Assembly: GCF_028868675.1 (NCBI RefSeq)
Contig: NZ_JAGWUA010000012.1
Location: forward strand, 1-48,509
From: Bradyrhizobium sp.
GTDB lineage: Bacteria > Pseudomonadota > Alphaproteobacteria > Rhizobiales > Xanthobacteraceae
Reading direction: 5' to 3'
DNA length: 48,509 nucleotides
The notes beneath the pieces were generated by a model. It did no database searches. It saw only the letters and a list, made by a program, of their open reading frames with translations, and was not told the origin of the DNA. Position numbers and translations under genes: made by a program. Shown here one piece after another: positions 34,432 to 43,754 of this stretch (its first letter is position 1; the number at the start of each line of letters is the position of its first letter).

Positions 34432-34452
34432 CCTTCCGTTCGAAGCGGAAGG
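34432..34452 (-). promoter_or_regulatory. hairpin sequestering the FKBP ribosome site
   Basis: In the transcript CCUUCCG (34452-34446) pairs perfectly with CGGAAGG (34438-34432) around a 7-base loop. The 3' arm is the ribosome site, 6 bases from the AUG. Temperature-dependent or protein-dependent control is conceivable; nothing else in the sequence proves it. Confidence 0.4.
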
Positions 34453-34486
34453 CTGTCTAGCGCAACGCGTCGGGAGTTTCCAGCGG

Positions 34487-36778
34487 TCAAATCTCGATAT
34501 TTTCCAGCCGCGCCGGCAGCTTGCGGATGCGCTGGCCGGTGGCATGGTAGAGCGCGTTGCAGACCGCGGCGTTGGTGCCGACATTGGCGAGCTCGCCGAG
34601 CCCCTTCACGCCGGCCGGATTGATGCGATGGTCCTGCTCCGGCAGCATGATGACCTTGACGTCGGTCACGTCGGCATTCACCGGTACGAGATAGTCGGCG
34701 AAATTGTCGTTGACGTAGCGCGCGGTGCGGGCGTCGATCTCGGTCGATTCCAGCAGCGCCGACGACATGCCCCAGATCAGCCCGCCCATCAGCTGGCTGC
34801 GCGCGGTGCGCGGATTCATGATGCGGCCGGCGGCAAAGGCGCCGACCAGGCGCGGCGCGCGGATCTCGTGCGTGAAGCGGTTGACCCTGACCTCGACGAA
34901 CTCGGCGCCGAAGGCATAGGCGATCGCGCCCTTCATCTTGTCGCCGCCGACCATGCGCATCTGGCCCTGGTGCATGGCGTGGAAGGAATCGAGCGGCGCG
35001 CCGTCCGGCTTCCATTCGCCGTAGTCCTCGACCACGTCGGCGCCGAGCGCCTCGAACGCCTTGTCGCGATCGAGTGGCTGGCCGCTTCTCGCCGCCTGCG
35101 TTGCCGGAGTCTGGCCGATGCCCACGGTCTCCTTGGCCCTGTCCGCGAGACCTTCGTTCGGCAACAGCGCCCTGAACAGGCGCTGGCGCACCTTGTCACA
35201 CACCATCATCACGGCCGAGCATGTGCTGGCGGTCGAGTTCGAGCCGCCGGCAACGGGAGCCGGCGGCAGGTCGCTATCGCCGATATGGACCGTGACCTTC
35301 TCCAGGGGCACGCCGAGCCGCTCGGCGGCGGCCTGCGCGATCACCGTATAGGCGCCGTTGCCGATCTCGTGACCGGCGATCTCGACGCGGGTGCGCCCGT
35401 CGCGCTGCAGCCGCACGCGCGCGGCCGCCGGTGCCATCTGGGTCGGATAGCAGGTCGCGGCACAGCCATAGCCGACCAGCCAGTCGCCGTCGCTCATCGA
35501 GCCCGGCGCGGGCGAGCGCTGCGACCAGCCGAACGCCCTGGCGCCGGCGTCGAAGCACGCCATCAGCGAACGCGACGTGTAGGGCTTGCCGTCGATCGGT
35601 TCGTTGGCGGTGTCGTTGATGCGGCGGAGCTCGATCGGATCCATGGCGAGCTTGACCGCGAGCTCGTCCATCGCGCTTTCGAGCGCGAACAGATACGGCA
35701 CTTCAGGCGGCGAGCGCATGAAACCTGGCGTGTTGCGGTCGGCGCGCACGATCGATACCAGGCTGTCGACGTTCGCACAGGCATAGAGCCGCGTCGTCGT
35801 CTTGGTGCCGCCGACGCAATAGGGGTCCGGACGCGACGATACCTCCATGCCCTCGTGGCGCAGCGCCAGCAGCCGGCCGTCGCGGCTGGCACCGAGCTGG
35901 ATCTCGTGGCGCGTCTCGGCGCGATAGGTCGCGATGGTAAAACCCTGGTCGCGGGTCGGAACCAGCTTGACCGGCCGGTTCAGTCGCCGCGCGATGCCGG
36001 CGATGATGGCGGTGCGCGGCGTCATCGAGCCCTTCGAGCCGAAGGCGCCGCCGACATAGGGATTGACCACACGCACCTTGTCGGCGTCGATGCCGAGCTG
36101 TCCCGCCACGCCATTCTTCAGGCCGTGGACGTACTGGCTCGGCTCGTAGATCACGAGATCGTCGCCCGTCCAGGCGCAACTGGTCGCAAACAGCTCCATC
36201 GGATTGTGGTGCTGGGTGGGTGTTTCGTAAGCGGCCGTCAGCTTGACCTCGGCCTCGTCGAAAGCCCTGGCGAAGTCCCCGACCCTGGGATCTTCCTTGA
36301 ACTGGCCGTTCTGCCCCTTCGCCGCCGCCGCCGTCGCTCCCGGCGAGTCGAAGGTCGCCGCCGGCATCGCCGCCGCGTAGTTCACCTTGACGCGGTAGGC
36401 GGCCTCGCGCGCGGCCTCGTAGCTGTCGGCCACGACCACGGCGATGATCTGGCCGTCATGGGCGATGTCGGCCGATTTCAGCGGCTGGATGGTGGTCGAG
36501 GCATAGCCGCCGTTGCTGAACAGCTTCGACTCCTTCAGCTTCGGAGCATTCTCGTGAGTGAATATCTCGATGACGCCGCGCACCCGCCGGGCGTCGGCGA
36601 GATCGAAACCGTCGATGCGCCCCTTCGCGATCGCGCTGGTGACCAGGAACGCATAGGCGGGATTGGCGAGCGGCGTATCGGAGGCATAGGTCGCCCTCCC
36701 CGTGACTTTCGCGACCGCGTCGTAGCGCGGCACCGGCTGACCCATATTGCCCTTCGGTTCGGGAGCGGCAGTGGTCAT
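34487..36778 (-). CDS. paoC: aldehyde oxidoreductase, molybdenum-cofactor subunit (PaoC-like)
   Basis: 763 residues, the xanthine-oxidase-family large subunit. It starts with GQPVPRYDAVAKVTGRATYASD and contains the molybdopterin-binding segments YVGGAFGSKGSMTPRTAIIAGIA and HEIGNGAYTVIAQAAAERLG. The catalytic Glu lies in GVKGLGELANVGTNAAV near the C-terminus. It shares the operon and likely quaternary structure of E. coli PaoABC, which oxidises aldehydes in the periplasm with molybdopterin cytosine dinucleotide. It is coded two bases after paoB. The substrate range cannot be told from sequence. Confidence 0.9.
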   Translation of the reverse strand: MTTAAPEPKGNMGQPVPRYDAVAKVTGRATYASDTPLANPAYAFLVTSAIAKGRIDGFDLADARRVRGVIEIFTHENAPKLKESKLFSNGGYASTTIQPLKSADIAHDGQIIAVVVADSYEAAREAAYRVKVNYAAAMPAATFDSPGATAAAAKGQNGQFKEDPRVGDFARAFDEAEVKLTAAYETPTQHHNPMELFATSCAWTGDDLVIYEPSQYVHGLKNGVAGQLGIDADKVRVVNPYVGGAFGSKGSMTPRTAIIAGIARRLNRPVKLVPTRDQGFTIATYRAETRHEIQLGASRDGRLLALRHEGMEVSSRPDPYCVGGTKTTTRLYACANVDSLVSIVRADRNTPGFMRSPPEVPYLFALESAMDELAVKLAMDPIELRRINDTANEPIDGKPYTSRSLMACFDAGARAFGWSQRSPAPGSMSDGDWLVGYGCAATCYPTQMAPAAARVRLQRDGRTRVEIAGHEIGNGAYTVIAQAAAERLGVPLEKVTVHIGDSDLPPAPVAGGSNSTASTCSAVMMVCDKVRQRLFRALLPNEGLADRAKETVGIGQTPATQAARSGQPLDRDKAFEALGADVVEDYGEWKPDGAPLDSFHAMHQGQMRMVGGDKMKGAIAYAFGAEFVEVRVNRFTHEIRAPRLVGAFAAGRIMNPRTARSQLMGGLIWGMSSALLESTEIDARTARYVNDNFADYLVPVNADVTDVKVIMLPEQDHRINPAGVKGLGELANVGTNAAVCNALYHATGQRIRKLPARLENIEI

Positions 36779-36780
36779 GG

Positions 36781-37797
36781 TCAGATCTCCATCGTTACGG
36801 CCTGCTGCAGCGCGCGGGCCACCACGCGCCGGCCGAGCGCGATCTTGAAGCCGTTGTGCCGCCTTCCAGTCGCATCCGCGAAGGCGGCCTCCGCCACGCG
36901 CTGCGCGAGGCCATCATCGAACCTGCGGCCCTTCAGCAGCGCTTCCGCTTCGCGCGCACGCCAGGGCACCGTGGCGACGCCGCCGAGCGCAACGCGGGCA
37001 TCGCTGATCACGCCGTCCTGGACGTCCAGGGCGACCGCGGCCGAGGACAGCGCGAACTCGTAGGATTGCCGGTCGCGGACCTTGAGGTAGAGCGAGCGCG
37101 GCCAGCGGCCGGAGACCGTGAAGGCGGAGATCAGCTCACCCGGTTGCAGCGACGTCTCGATCTGCGGCGAGTTGCCGGGCGCCTTGTGCAACTGTGCGAA
37201 CGGCATGCTCCGCGTGCCGGAGGCGCCGGTGATCTCGACCATCGCATCCAGCGCGATCAGGGCCTGAGCGAAATCGCCGGGGTAGGTCGCGATGCACTGG
37301 TTCGAGGTGCCGAGCACCGCATGCATGCGGTTGACGCCGTCCATGGCGGCGCAGCCCGAGCCGGGGTTGCGCTTGTTGCAGTTCGCGTAGCTGACGTCGC
37401 GAAAATAGCTGCAGCGGGTTCGCTGCAGGACGTTGCCGCCAAGCGTCGCCATGTTGCGCAGCTGCGGGCTCGCAGCAAGCTTGAGCGAATCGGCGACGAC
37501 CGGATAGCTGCGCTGGACCTCCGGATGGGCGGCGACGTCGGACATCTTCGCCAGCGCGCCGAGGCGCAGGCCGTCGACGCCGGCGTCGACGGCCGACCAC
37601 GTCCGCGCCAGCGGCGTGATGTTGACGATGCTCGCCGGCCGCATCACGTCGAGCTTCATCAGGTCGAGCAGCGTGGTGCCGCCGGCGAGCGGCTGGGCCG
37701 CGGCTTCGGTCAACGGCCTGCTGTCCGTGGCGGCGGCGTTCAACGCGCGGAGCGCGGCACCGGGATCGGTGGCCTTCTGATAGGAAAAGGATCGCAT
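36781..37797 (-). CDS. paoB: aldehyde oxidoreductase, FAD subunit (PaoB-like)
   Basis: 338 residues with the FAD-binding PCMH fold (AAAQPLAGGTTLLDLMKLDVMRPASIVNI) and the CO-dehydrogenase flavoprotein C-terminal domain. A cysteine-rich insertion (RCSYFRDVSYANCNKRNPGSGCAAMDG ... NQC) matches the extra [4Fe-4S] cluster of E. coli PaoB. The gene lies between paoA and paoC with spacings of 3 and 2 bases, so all three are one operon. Confidence 0.9.
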   Translation of the reverse strand: MRSFSYQKATDPGAALRALNAAATDSRPLTEAAAQPLAGGTTLLDLMKLDVMRPASIVNITPLARTWSAVDAGVDGLRLGALAKMSDVAAHPEVQRSYPVVADSLKLAASPQLRNMATLGGNVLQRTRCSYFRDVSYANCNKRNPGSGCAAMDGVNRMHAVLGTSNQCIATYPGDFAQALIALDAMVEITGASGTRSMPFAQLHKAPGNSPQIETSLQPGELISAFTVSGRWPRSLYLKVRDRQSYEFALSSAAVALDVQDGVISDARVALGGVATVPWRAREAEALLKGRRFDDGLAQRVAEAAFADATGRRHNGFKIALGRRVVARALQQAVTMEI

Positions 37798-37800
37798 GGC

Positions 37801-38415
37801 CTAGCCCCTCATGATTTCGGGCGCGGCCTGCTTCACGGCTGCGACGATGTTGGGATAGGCGGCGCAGCGGCAGATGTTGCCGCTCATGTATTCGCGGATA
37901 TCGGCCTCGCTGCCGGCATGCCCTTCTTTCACGCAGGCCACCGCGGACATGATCTGCCCGGGCGTGCAATAGCCGCACTGGAACGCGTCCTGGTCGATGA
38001 AGGCCTGCTGCATCGGATGCAACCGCTCGCCACTGGCGAGACCTTCGATGGTAGTAATCTCCCTCCCCTCCGCCGACAGCGCCAGGGTCAGGCACGACAC
38101 CACGCGCCGATCGCCGATCAGCACCGTGCAGGCCCCGCACTGGCCGTGGTCGCAACCCTTCTTGCTGCCGGTGAGGCCGAGATGCTCGCGCAGCGCATCG
38201 AGCACGGTGGTGCGCGCGTCGATGCGCAGATGCCGATCCTCCCCGTTCACGCGCAACGTCACGTCGACCGGCAATACGGGATCCTGCACGACGGGCGAGC
38301 GCGCGTCCTGCGCGGCTGCCCGCGCCGTCAACGGGGCGAGCGCGCTGCCGGCCGCTCCGGCCATGAAGGTGCGACGATCGAATCCGTGATGTCGGGAACC
38401 TGATTTGTCGGGCAT
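37801..38415 (-). CDS. paoA: aldehyde oxidoreductase, [2Fe-2S] subunit with Tat signal (PaoA-like)
   Basis: 204 residues from ATG 38415, with GGAGG 5 bases upstream; a longer frame to 38466 lacks a ribosome site. The signal HHGFDRRTFMAGAAGSALAPLTARAAA is a twin-arginine type. The plant-type ferredoxin cysteines (GCDHGQCGACTVLIGDRRVVSCL) and the second [2Fe-2S] set (QCGYCTPGQIM ... GNICRCAAYPNIV) are all present. The folded complex is carried to the periplasm by this subunit. No XdhC/PaoD-type cofactor-insertion chaperone is encoded next to it. Confidence 0.92.
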   Translation of the reverse strand: MPDKSGSRHHGFDRRTFMAGAAGSALAPLTARAAAQDARSPVVQDPVLPVDVTLRVNGEDRHLRIDARTTVLDALREHLGLTGSKKGCDHGQCGACTVLIGDRRVVSCLTLALSAEGREITTIEGLASGERLHPMQQAFIDQDAFQCGYCTPGQIMSAVACVKEGHAGSEADIREYMSGNICRCAAYPNIVAAVKQAAPEIMRG

Positions 38416-38589
38416 GACGGCCTCCGCCGCTTTCGAGAAGAAGCGGCGCATGCCTGCACCGCTCATCGTCCGTTAACTTGGGGCGCTGAACTCCGTTCCG
38501 CGCGGCATCGCGCGGCGACCTGAGGGCCGCCGCGCGCTGTCGTCAACTTTTTCTGATCGCGCGAGGAACTTCGCCTGGCGCATTCCCGC

Positions 38590-40176
38590 TCAATAGCCGA
38601 GCGCGCAGCCGTCCTTGCGCGGATCGGAACCGCCGGTCAGCGTGCCCTTGTCCCAGTCGATCCAGATCGCCTGGCCGCCGCCGAGCGGGCTGACCACGCT
38701 CGTGGTCTTGTGGCCGAGCTTCTTCAGGCCTTCGACGATCGCGGCCGGCACGCCGTCCTCGAGCTGATAGACGCCCTCGTAGTGCAGGCCGCGCGGCATG
38801 TCGATCGCCTCCTGCACGTCGCAGCCATAGTCGAGCATGTTGGTCAGTACGCGGGTCTGACCGACCGGCTGGTACTGGCCGCCCATCACGCCGAACGGCA
38901 TCAGCGCGCGGCCGCCCTTGGTGACGAGGCTCGGGATGATGGTGTGCAGCGGGCGCTTGCCGCCGGCGATGCAGTTGGGATGGCCGGGCTGGATGCGGAA
39001 GCCGCCGGCGCGGTTCTGCAGCAGAACGCCGGTCCCGTTCGAGACGATCGCCGAGCCGAAGGAGTGCGCGATCGAGTTGATGAAGGAGCAGACGTTGCGG
39101 TCCTTGTCCACGACCGTGATGTAGATGGTCGATGGATTCATCGGCGGGGCGACATTCGGCAGATCGAGCATGCCGTCCATGCGGATCTTGCCGATGTATT
39201 CGTCGGCATATTCCTTCGCAAGGATCTTTGCGACGTCGATCTTCATGTGGGCGGGATCGGCGACGTGCTGCTCGCGGATCATGTAGGCGATGCGGGCGGC
39301 TTCCGCCTCGAGATGGAAGCGCTCGACGCTGAGCGGGGCGAACCTCGTCAGGTCGAACCGCGACAGGATGTTCAGCATCACCAGCATCGTGATGCCGGGT
39401 CCGTTCGGCGGGCACTGCCAGACGTCGTGGCCCTTGTAGAGGGTGCCAATCGGCGTGGTCACCTCGGTGGTGTGGGCGGCGAAATCATCGAGCGTATGCA
39501 GGCCGCCGATTCCGCGCAGCGTCTCGACGATGTCCTCGGCGACCGCGCCCTTGTAGAAGGCGTCGCGGCCGTCTTTGGCGATGGTGCGCAGCGTCTTGCC
39601 GAGCTCCGGCTGGCGGATGACGTCGCCGGCGACCGCGGGCTTGCCGTGCGGCAGCAGATAGCGCTGGGTGTTGGTGCCGTTCTTCAGCTTCTCGAACTGG
39701 TTCTTCCAGTCGAAGGCGACGCGCGGCGCGACCACATAGCCCTCCTCCGCCGCCTTGATCGCCGGCTGCAGCAGCCGGTCGAGCCCGAGCTTGCCGTGGT
39801 CGCGCAGGATGGTGGCCCAGGCATCGACCGCGCCGGGGACCGAGACTGCATGCGCCGAGGTCAATGGCACCGCATGGATCTTGCGCTCGAGATACCATTC
39901 GCAGTTCGCCGCCTTGGGCGCGCGGCCGGAGCCGTTGATGGCGGTGATCTTGCCCTCACCGCGCGGCTGGATCAGCGCAAAGCAGTCGCCGCCGATGCCG
40001 GTCGATTGCGGCTCGATCACACCGAGCAGCGCGCAGCCCGCGACGGCTGCGTCCGCCGCGGTGCCGCCCTCGCGCAGCACCTCGATCGCGGCGAGCGAGG
40101 CTAGCGGATGCGAGGTCGCCACCATCGCGTTCTGGGCGTGGACCGTGGACCTGCCGGGAAAATGGAAGCTTCTCAT
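38590..40176 (-). CDS. gamma-glutamyltransferase family protein
   Basis: 528 residues. It has the family's N-terminal layout (MVATSHPLASLAAIEVLREGGTAADAAVAGCALLGVIEPQSTGIGGDCFAL) and the autoprocessing site around residue 340 (PSTIYITVVDKDRNVCSFINSIAHSFGSAIVSNGTGVLLQNR), where the Thr of PST-I should become the N-terminal nucleophile. There is no signal peptide, so the enzyme is probably cytosolic, as in the YwrD-like group. It could hydrolyse gamma-glutamyl compounds or act on other amides. The upstream 174 bases separate it from paoA. Confidence 0.9.
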   Translation of the reverse strand: MRSFHFPGRSTVHAQNAMVATSHPLASLAAIEVLREGGTAADAAVAGCALLGVIEPQSTGIGGDCFALIQPRGEGKITAINGSGRAPKAANCEWYLERKIHAVPLTSAHAVSVPGAVDAWATILRDHGKLGLDRLLQPAIKAAEEGYVVAPRVAFDWKNQFEKLKNGTNTQRYLLPHGKPAVAGDVIRQPELGKTLRTIAKDGRDAFYKGAVAEDIVETLRGIGGLHTLDDFAAHTTEVTTPIGTLYKGHDVWQCPPNGPGITMLVMLNILSRFDLTRFAPLSVERFHLEAEAARIAYMIREQHVADPAHMKIDVAKILAKEYADEYIGKIRMDGMLDLPNVAPPMNPSTIYITVVDKDRNVCSFINSIAHSFGSAIVSNGTGVLLQNRAGGFRIQPGHPNCIAGGKRPLHTIIPSLVTKGGRALMPFGVMGGQYQPVGQTRVLTNMLDYGCDVQEAIDMPRGLHYEGVYQLEDGVPAAIVEGLKKLGHKTTSVVSPLGGGQAIWIDWDKGTLTGGSDPRKDGCALGY

Positions 40177-40373
40177 GCCGTTTCTGCTCTTTGCCCCTGC
40201 CGCGCGCCGTGCGCGGTCTTCGAAAACCGGCGTCTACATGGCACATTCAGGCCCGGCGGGGCAATGGCTGGCATACCAGGGAAATGGCTGCCATCCGCCC
40301 GGCGAATGGGACCGCGTCGGGGCCCCAGCGTCACGCGGGTTTTCCCGCTGCCACCCGCCTGCTAAACGGACCC

Positions 40374-41126
40374 ATGGCTTACGAGGTCGCCGCCTTCTAC
40401 CAATTCGCCGCACTGCCCGATTTTCGCGAACTGCGCGAACCGCTCCGTGCGTTCTGCGATGGCCTCGGCCTGAAAGGCAGCGTGCTGCTGGCGCAGGAGG
40501 GCATCAACGGCACGCTTGCCGGCACCGATGCGGCGATCGACGCCCTCGCCCATGAGCTTGCCCATGGCGCCCTGTTCGGCGGCCGGCTCGACAATCTCGA
40601 ATTAAAGTTCTCGACCAGTGCAGCGATGCCGTTCGGACGGCTCAAGGTGCGCCTGAAGAAGGAGATCGTCACCCTCGGCGACGCCGCCGCCGATCCGACG
40701 CGTCAGGTCGGCATCTACATCGATGCGGCCGACTGGAACGCGCTGATCGCGGAGCCCGACACGGTCCTGCTGGACACCCGCAACGCCTTCGAGGTGGCGA
40801 TCGGCACGTTCGAGGGCGCGATCGATCCCGGCCTGCGCAGTTTTGGCCAGTTCAAGGATTTTGCCGCGCAAAATCTCGACCCGGCGAGGCACCGCAGGAT
40901 CGCGATGTTCTGCACCGGCGGCATTCGCTGCGAGAAGGCGAGCGCGCATCTGCTGGCGCGCGGCTTTGCCGAGGTCTACCACCTCAAGGGCGGCATTCTC
41001 AGATATCTCGAGGAGGTGCCGGAAGCGCAGAGCCGCTGGCGCGGCGAATGCTTCGTGTTCGACGAACGGGTCGCGCTCGGCCACGGGCTGCGCGAGCGAG
41101 CAAGGGAAGGCGCCGATAATGAATGA
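40374..41126 (+). CDS. trhO: tRNA uridine(34) hydroxylase TrhO (rhodanese fold)
   Basis: 250 residues from ATG 40374 (MAYEVAAFYQFAALPDFRELREPL). After an acylphosphatase-like N-terminal domain with GSVLLAQEGINGTLAG comes the rhodanese domain with catalytic Cys180 in MFCTGGIRCEKASAHLLARGF. TrhO (YceA) makes 5-hydroxyuridine at the wobble position of several tRNAs in an O2-dependent reaction. An upstream frame continues to 40191 but lacks family similarity. The slyX gene overlaps its 3' end by eight bases. Confidence 0.95.
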   Translation: MAYEVAAFYQFAALPDFRELREPLRAFCDGLGLKGSVLLAQEGINGTLAGTDAAIDALAHELAHGALFGGRLDNLELKFSTSAAMPFGRLKVRLKKEIVTLGDAAADPTRQVGIYIDAADWNALIAEPDTVLLDTRNAFEVAIGTFEGAIDPGLRSFGQFKDFAAQNLDPARHRRIAMFCTGGIRCEKASAHLLARGFAEVYHLKGGILRYLEEVPEAQSRWRGECFVFDERVALGHGLRERAREGADNE

Positions 41127-41334
41127 GATCAAGGCGCTCGGCGAGCGCATCGATGCGCTGGAGGCGAGGCTGGCCTATCAGGACGACACCATCGAGACCC
41201 TGAACGAGACCATCACCGCGCAATGGAAGCAGATCGACGCCCTGACGCGGCATATCTCCGAGCTCAGGGATCGCCTGCAGGAGGCCGAAGCCAACGCACC
41301 CGGCCCCGCCAATGAGCGTCCGCCGCATTATTGA
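41119..41334 (+). CDS. slyX: SlyX family coiled-coil protein
   Basis: 71 residues, MNEIKALGERIDALEARLAYQDDTIETLNETITAQWKQIDALTRHISELRDRLQEA, a continuous heptad pattern of Leu/Ile with the conserved YQDDTIETLNE core, and a C-terminal PPHY ending common to the family. It overlaps trhO by eight bases, so translation is coupled. Function in E. coli is unknown. Confidence 0.93.
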   Translation: MNEIKALGERIDALEARLAYQDDTIETLNETITAQWKQIDALTRHISELRDRLQEAEANAPGPANERPPHY

Positions 41335-41349
41335 CGCGCCATGCGCCGG

Positions 41350-43254
41350 CTACCGGCCTGAGGCTACCGCCATCAGGTTTCTGAGCTCGCCCGACGCCAC
41401 GAGACGGTCGCGCCCGCCCTGCTTCGCCTTGTAGAGCGCCTGATCGGCGGCGTGGACCAGAGAGCCCTGTCCCGCCGTCCGCTCGAGCGCCGGGCGGCAG
41501 GCGGTGGCGCCGATCGAGGCGGTCACGTGTCCCGACGGCAGGTTGGACGGATGGGCGATGCCGGCGTCGCGGATGGCCTGCAGGATGCGCTCGCCGATCC
41601 GCACGCAGCCGGCCGCGTCGGTGTTGGGCAGCAACACGGCGAATTCCTCGCCGCCGTAGCGCGCGGCAAGATCGGTGGTCCGGTGCGCCTCGCGGGCGAG
41701 GATGCCGCCCAGGATGCGCAGGCATTCGTCGCCGGCCGGATGTCCGTACTGGTCGTTGTAGGACTTGAAACGGTCGAGATCGATCATCAGCAGCCCGAGG
41801 CTGGAGCGGTCGCGGTAGGCCCTCGCCCATTCCTCGGTCAGGCGCTCGTCGAAGCGGCGGCGGTTGGCAAGCCCGGTGAGAGCGTCCTCGATGGCCAGCG
41901 TCTCGAGCCTGTTTTCCAGATTCTTGTGCTCGGTGACGTCGCGCGTGATCGCGACCACGCCGTCGATCTTGCCATCGACCTTGCGCGTCACCCGCATCGT
42001 CGATTCCAGCCAGACCTCGGACTTTCTCCGATGCGCGTTCCGATAGACGATCCGCGCCTCCTCCTTTTCGCCGCGCCTGATCGCGTCGACGATCGCCTGG
42101 ACCTCCGGCAGGTCTTCCGGATTGACGCCGGCCAGCACCGGGGTGCCGACCAGCTGGCTGGAGCGCCACCCGAGCACGCGGATGGACGAGGGCGACACGT
42201 AGCGGACTCGCTCGTCGAGTCCGATGCGGGTCACCATGTCGCTCGAGCCTTCGGCGAGCAGGCGGAAATGCGCTTCCTTCTCCACCAGCGCTGCCGCCAT
42301 GCGCTGGCCCCTCTGCAACTGGCGGACCAGCACCGCGCCGATGATGGCGATCAGCAGCACCAGCGCGAACACGAACCCCATCCTGGAGATCGCGGCCGCC
42401 CGCCAGGGCGCAAGCAACTCCTCCTTCTCGACGGTGGCCACCAGGACGAGCGGAAAGCGGCTGCTGCGCTTGAAGAAGCTGACGCGCTCGACGCCATTGA
42501 CCGGCGACTTGAAGTGATAGGACCCGTCCGGCCGCTGCAGGCCCGGATCGCGGAACAGCGCCGAGTCGGCGATGCTGCGCCCGACATGCATCGCGTTGTC
42601 CGGCGTGCGCGCCATGATCATGCCGTCGGCGTGGGCGAGCCAGATCGTGCCCTTCCGGCCGATCTCGAACTGCTGATAGAAGTGCGACAGGTAGTCGGCG
42701 CTCATGGTCGCGAGCACCACGCCGCCGAAACTGCCGTCCGGACGGTTGAAGCGCCGCGACAGTGTGATGACCCATACGCCGTCGATCAGGCTCTTGACGG
42801 GATGACCGACAAAGGCCTCGCGCCGCGGCGAGAGCTGATGGTAGCGGAAGAATTCATCATCGCTGAGCGTGCTGCTCGTCCCGCCCGACGGCGTCAGCCA
42901 CTTGCCCTGGCTGTCGACGACGGCGAAGCTGTGGACACGGTCGATCGCTTTCTTGCGCGCCTCGAAGACGTTGTTGAGCTTCGCGATCGTGACCGGATCG
43001 GTGCCGTCCATCTCCAGGCGGCTGACGACGCCGACCACGCCGGAATCGAGCAGGTCGAGGCTGTCCTCGGCGTGCTGATTGAGCGAGCGCGCGACGTTCG
43101 CCATTTCCGCCTCGGCGCTCCTGAGCCGCGAGTCGCGCGCGCTCCACTCGCGCCAGCCGCTCATGCCGAGAATGGCGGTGCAGGCCAGCGCGACGAACGC
43201 GGCGGCCCGCAACGGCAGGCGCTTCAAACCGGCTCTGTGGGTGGTGACGTCCAT
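41350..43254 (-). CDS. membrane diguanylate cyclase (Cache-PAS-GGDEF)
   Basis: 634 residues. One membrane helix is near residues 15-35, then a periplasmic double-Cache-like sensor of about 250 residues, a second helix (GFVFALVLLIAIIGAVLVRQL), a PAS domain (FRLLAEGSSDMVTRIGLDERVRYVSPSSIRVLGW) and a GGDEF domain. The active site reads ARYGGEEFAVLLP and an RxxD inhibitory site (RTTD) lies five residues before it, so the protein should make cyclic di-GMP and be feedback-inhibited. The periplasmic ligand is unknown. It is convergent with slyX. Confidence 0.92.
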   Translation of the reverse strand: MDVTTHRAGLKRLPLRAAAFVALACTAILGMSGWREWSARDSRLRSAEAEMANVARSLNQHAEDSLDLLDSGVVGVVSRLEMDGTDPVTIAKLNNVFEARKKAIDRVHSFAVVDSQGKWLTPSGGTSSTLSDDEFFRYHQLSPRREAFVGHPVKSLIDGVWVITLSRRFNRPDGSFGGVVLATMSADYLSHFYQQFEIGRKGTIWLAHADGMIMARTPDNAMHVGRSIADSALFRDPGLQRPDGSYHFKSPVNGVERVSFFKRSSRFPLVLVATVEKEELLAPWRAAAISRMGFVFALVLLIAIIGAVLVRQLQRGQRMAAALVEKEAHFRLLAEGSSDMVTRIGLDERVRYVSPSSIRVLGWRSSQLVGTPVLAGVNPEDLPEVQAIVDAIRRGEKEEARIVYRNAHRRKSEVWLESTMRVTRKVDGKIDGVVAITRDVTEHKNLENRLETLAIEDALTGLANRRRFDERLTEEWARAYRDRSSLGLLMIDLDRFKSYNDQYGHPAGDECLRILGGILAREAHRTTDLAARYGGEEFAVLLPNTDAAGCVRIGERILQAIRDAGIAHPSNLPSGHVTASIGATACRPALERTAGQGSLVHAADQALYKAKQGGRDRLVASGELRNLMAVASGR

Positions 43255-43415
43255 CGCGCAGGGTTCTCCGAGCGAGCGGAAAATCCAACGCTTCCCTTAT
43301 CGAAGCCTGAAGGGCGCCGCCGATTCCGGACCCATGCGCATCCTTGCGGCCACGGCGGTCGTTTGATCGCTAACGATCCGTTATCGGCTCTATCGGAATT
43401 CGGAGTCGACCGGCG

Positions 43416-43658
<243 letters not shown>

Positions 43659-43660
43659 TC

Positions 43661-43685
43661 AACGCCGCCGGTTTCGGCTGGTTCC
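43661..43685 (-). promoter_or_regulatory. EcfG-type promoter, perfect boxes
   Basis: On the minus strand GGAAC (43685-43681) and CGTT (43664-43661) are 16 bases apart. The -10 ends 23 bases before the ATG at 43637. The site is inside the short divergent region shared with hemE. Confidence 0.65.
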
Positions 43686-43754
43686 CGTGTTCCGCTTGGC
43701 CATGCCGCAGCGGCGGTGTATCAGGAGCCGCAGCTCCCCAAGCCAGGACATTTC

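Noticed and set aside
38510-38535. GC-rich hairpin GCGCGGCG/CGCCGCGC as a terminator for the gene upstream of paoA
   Set aside because: The T-rich run follows only on the plus strand, where no gene ends; on the minus strand there is none.
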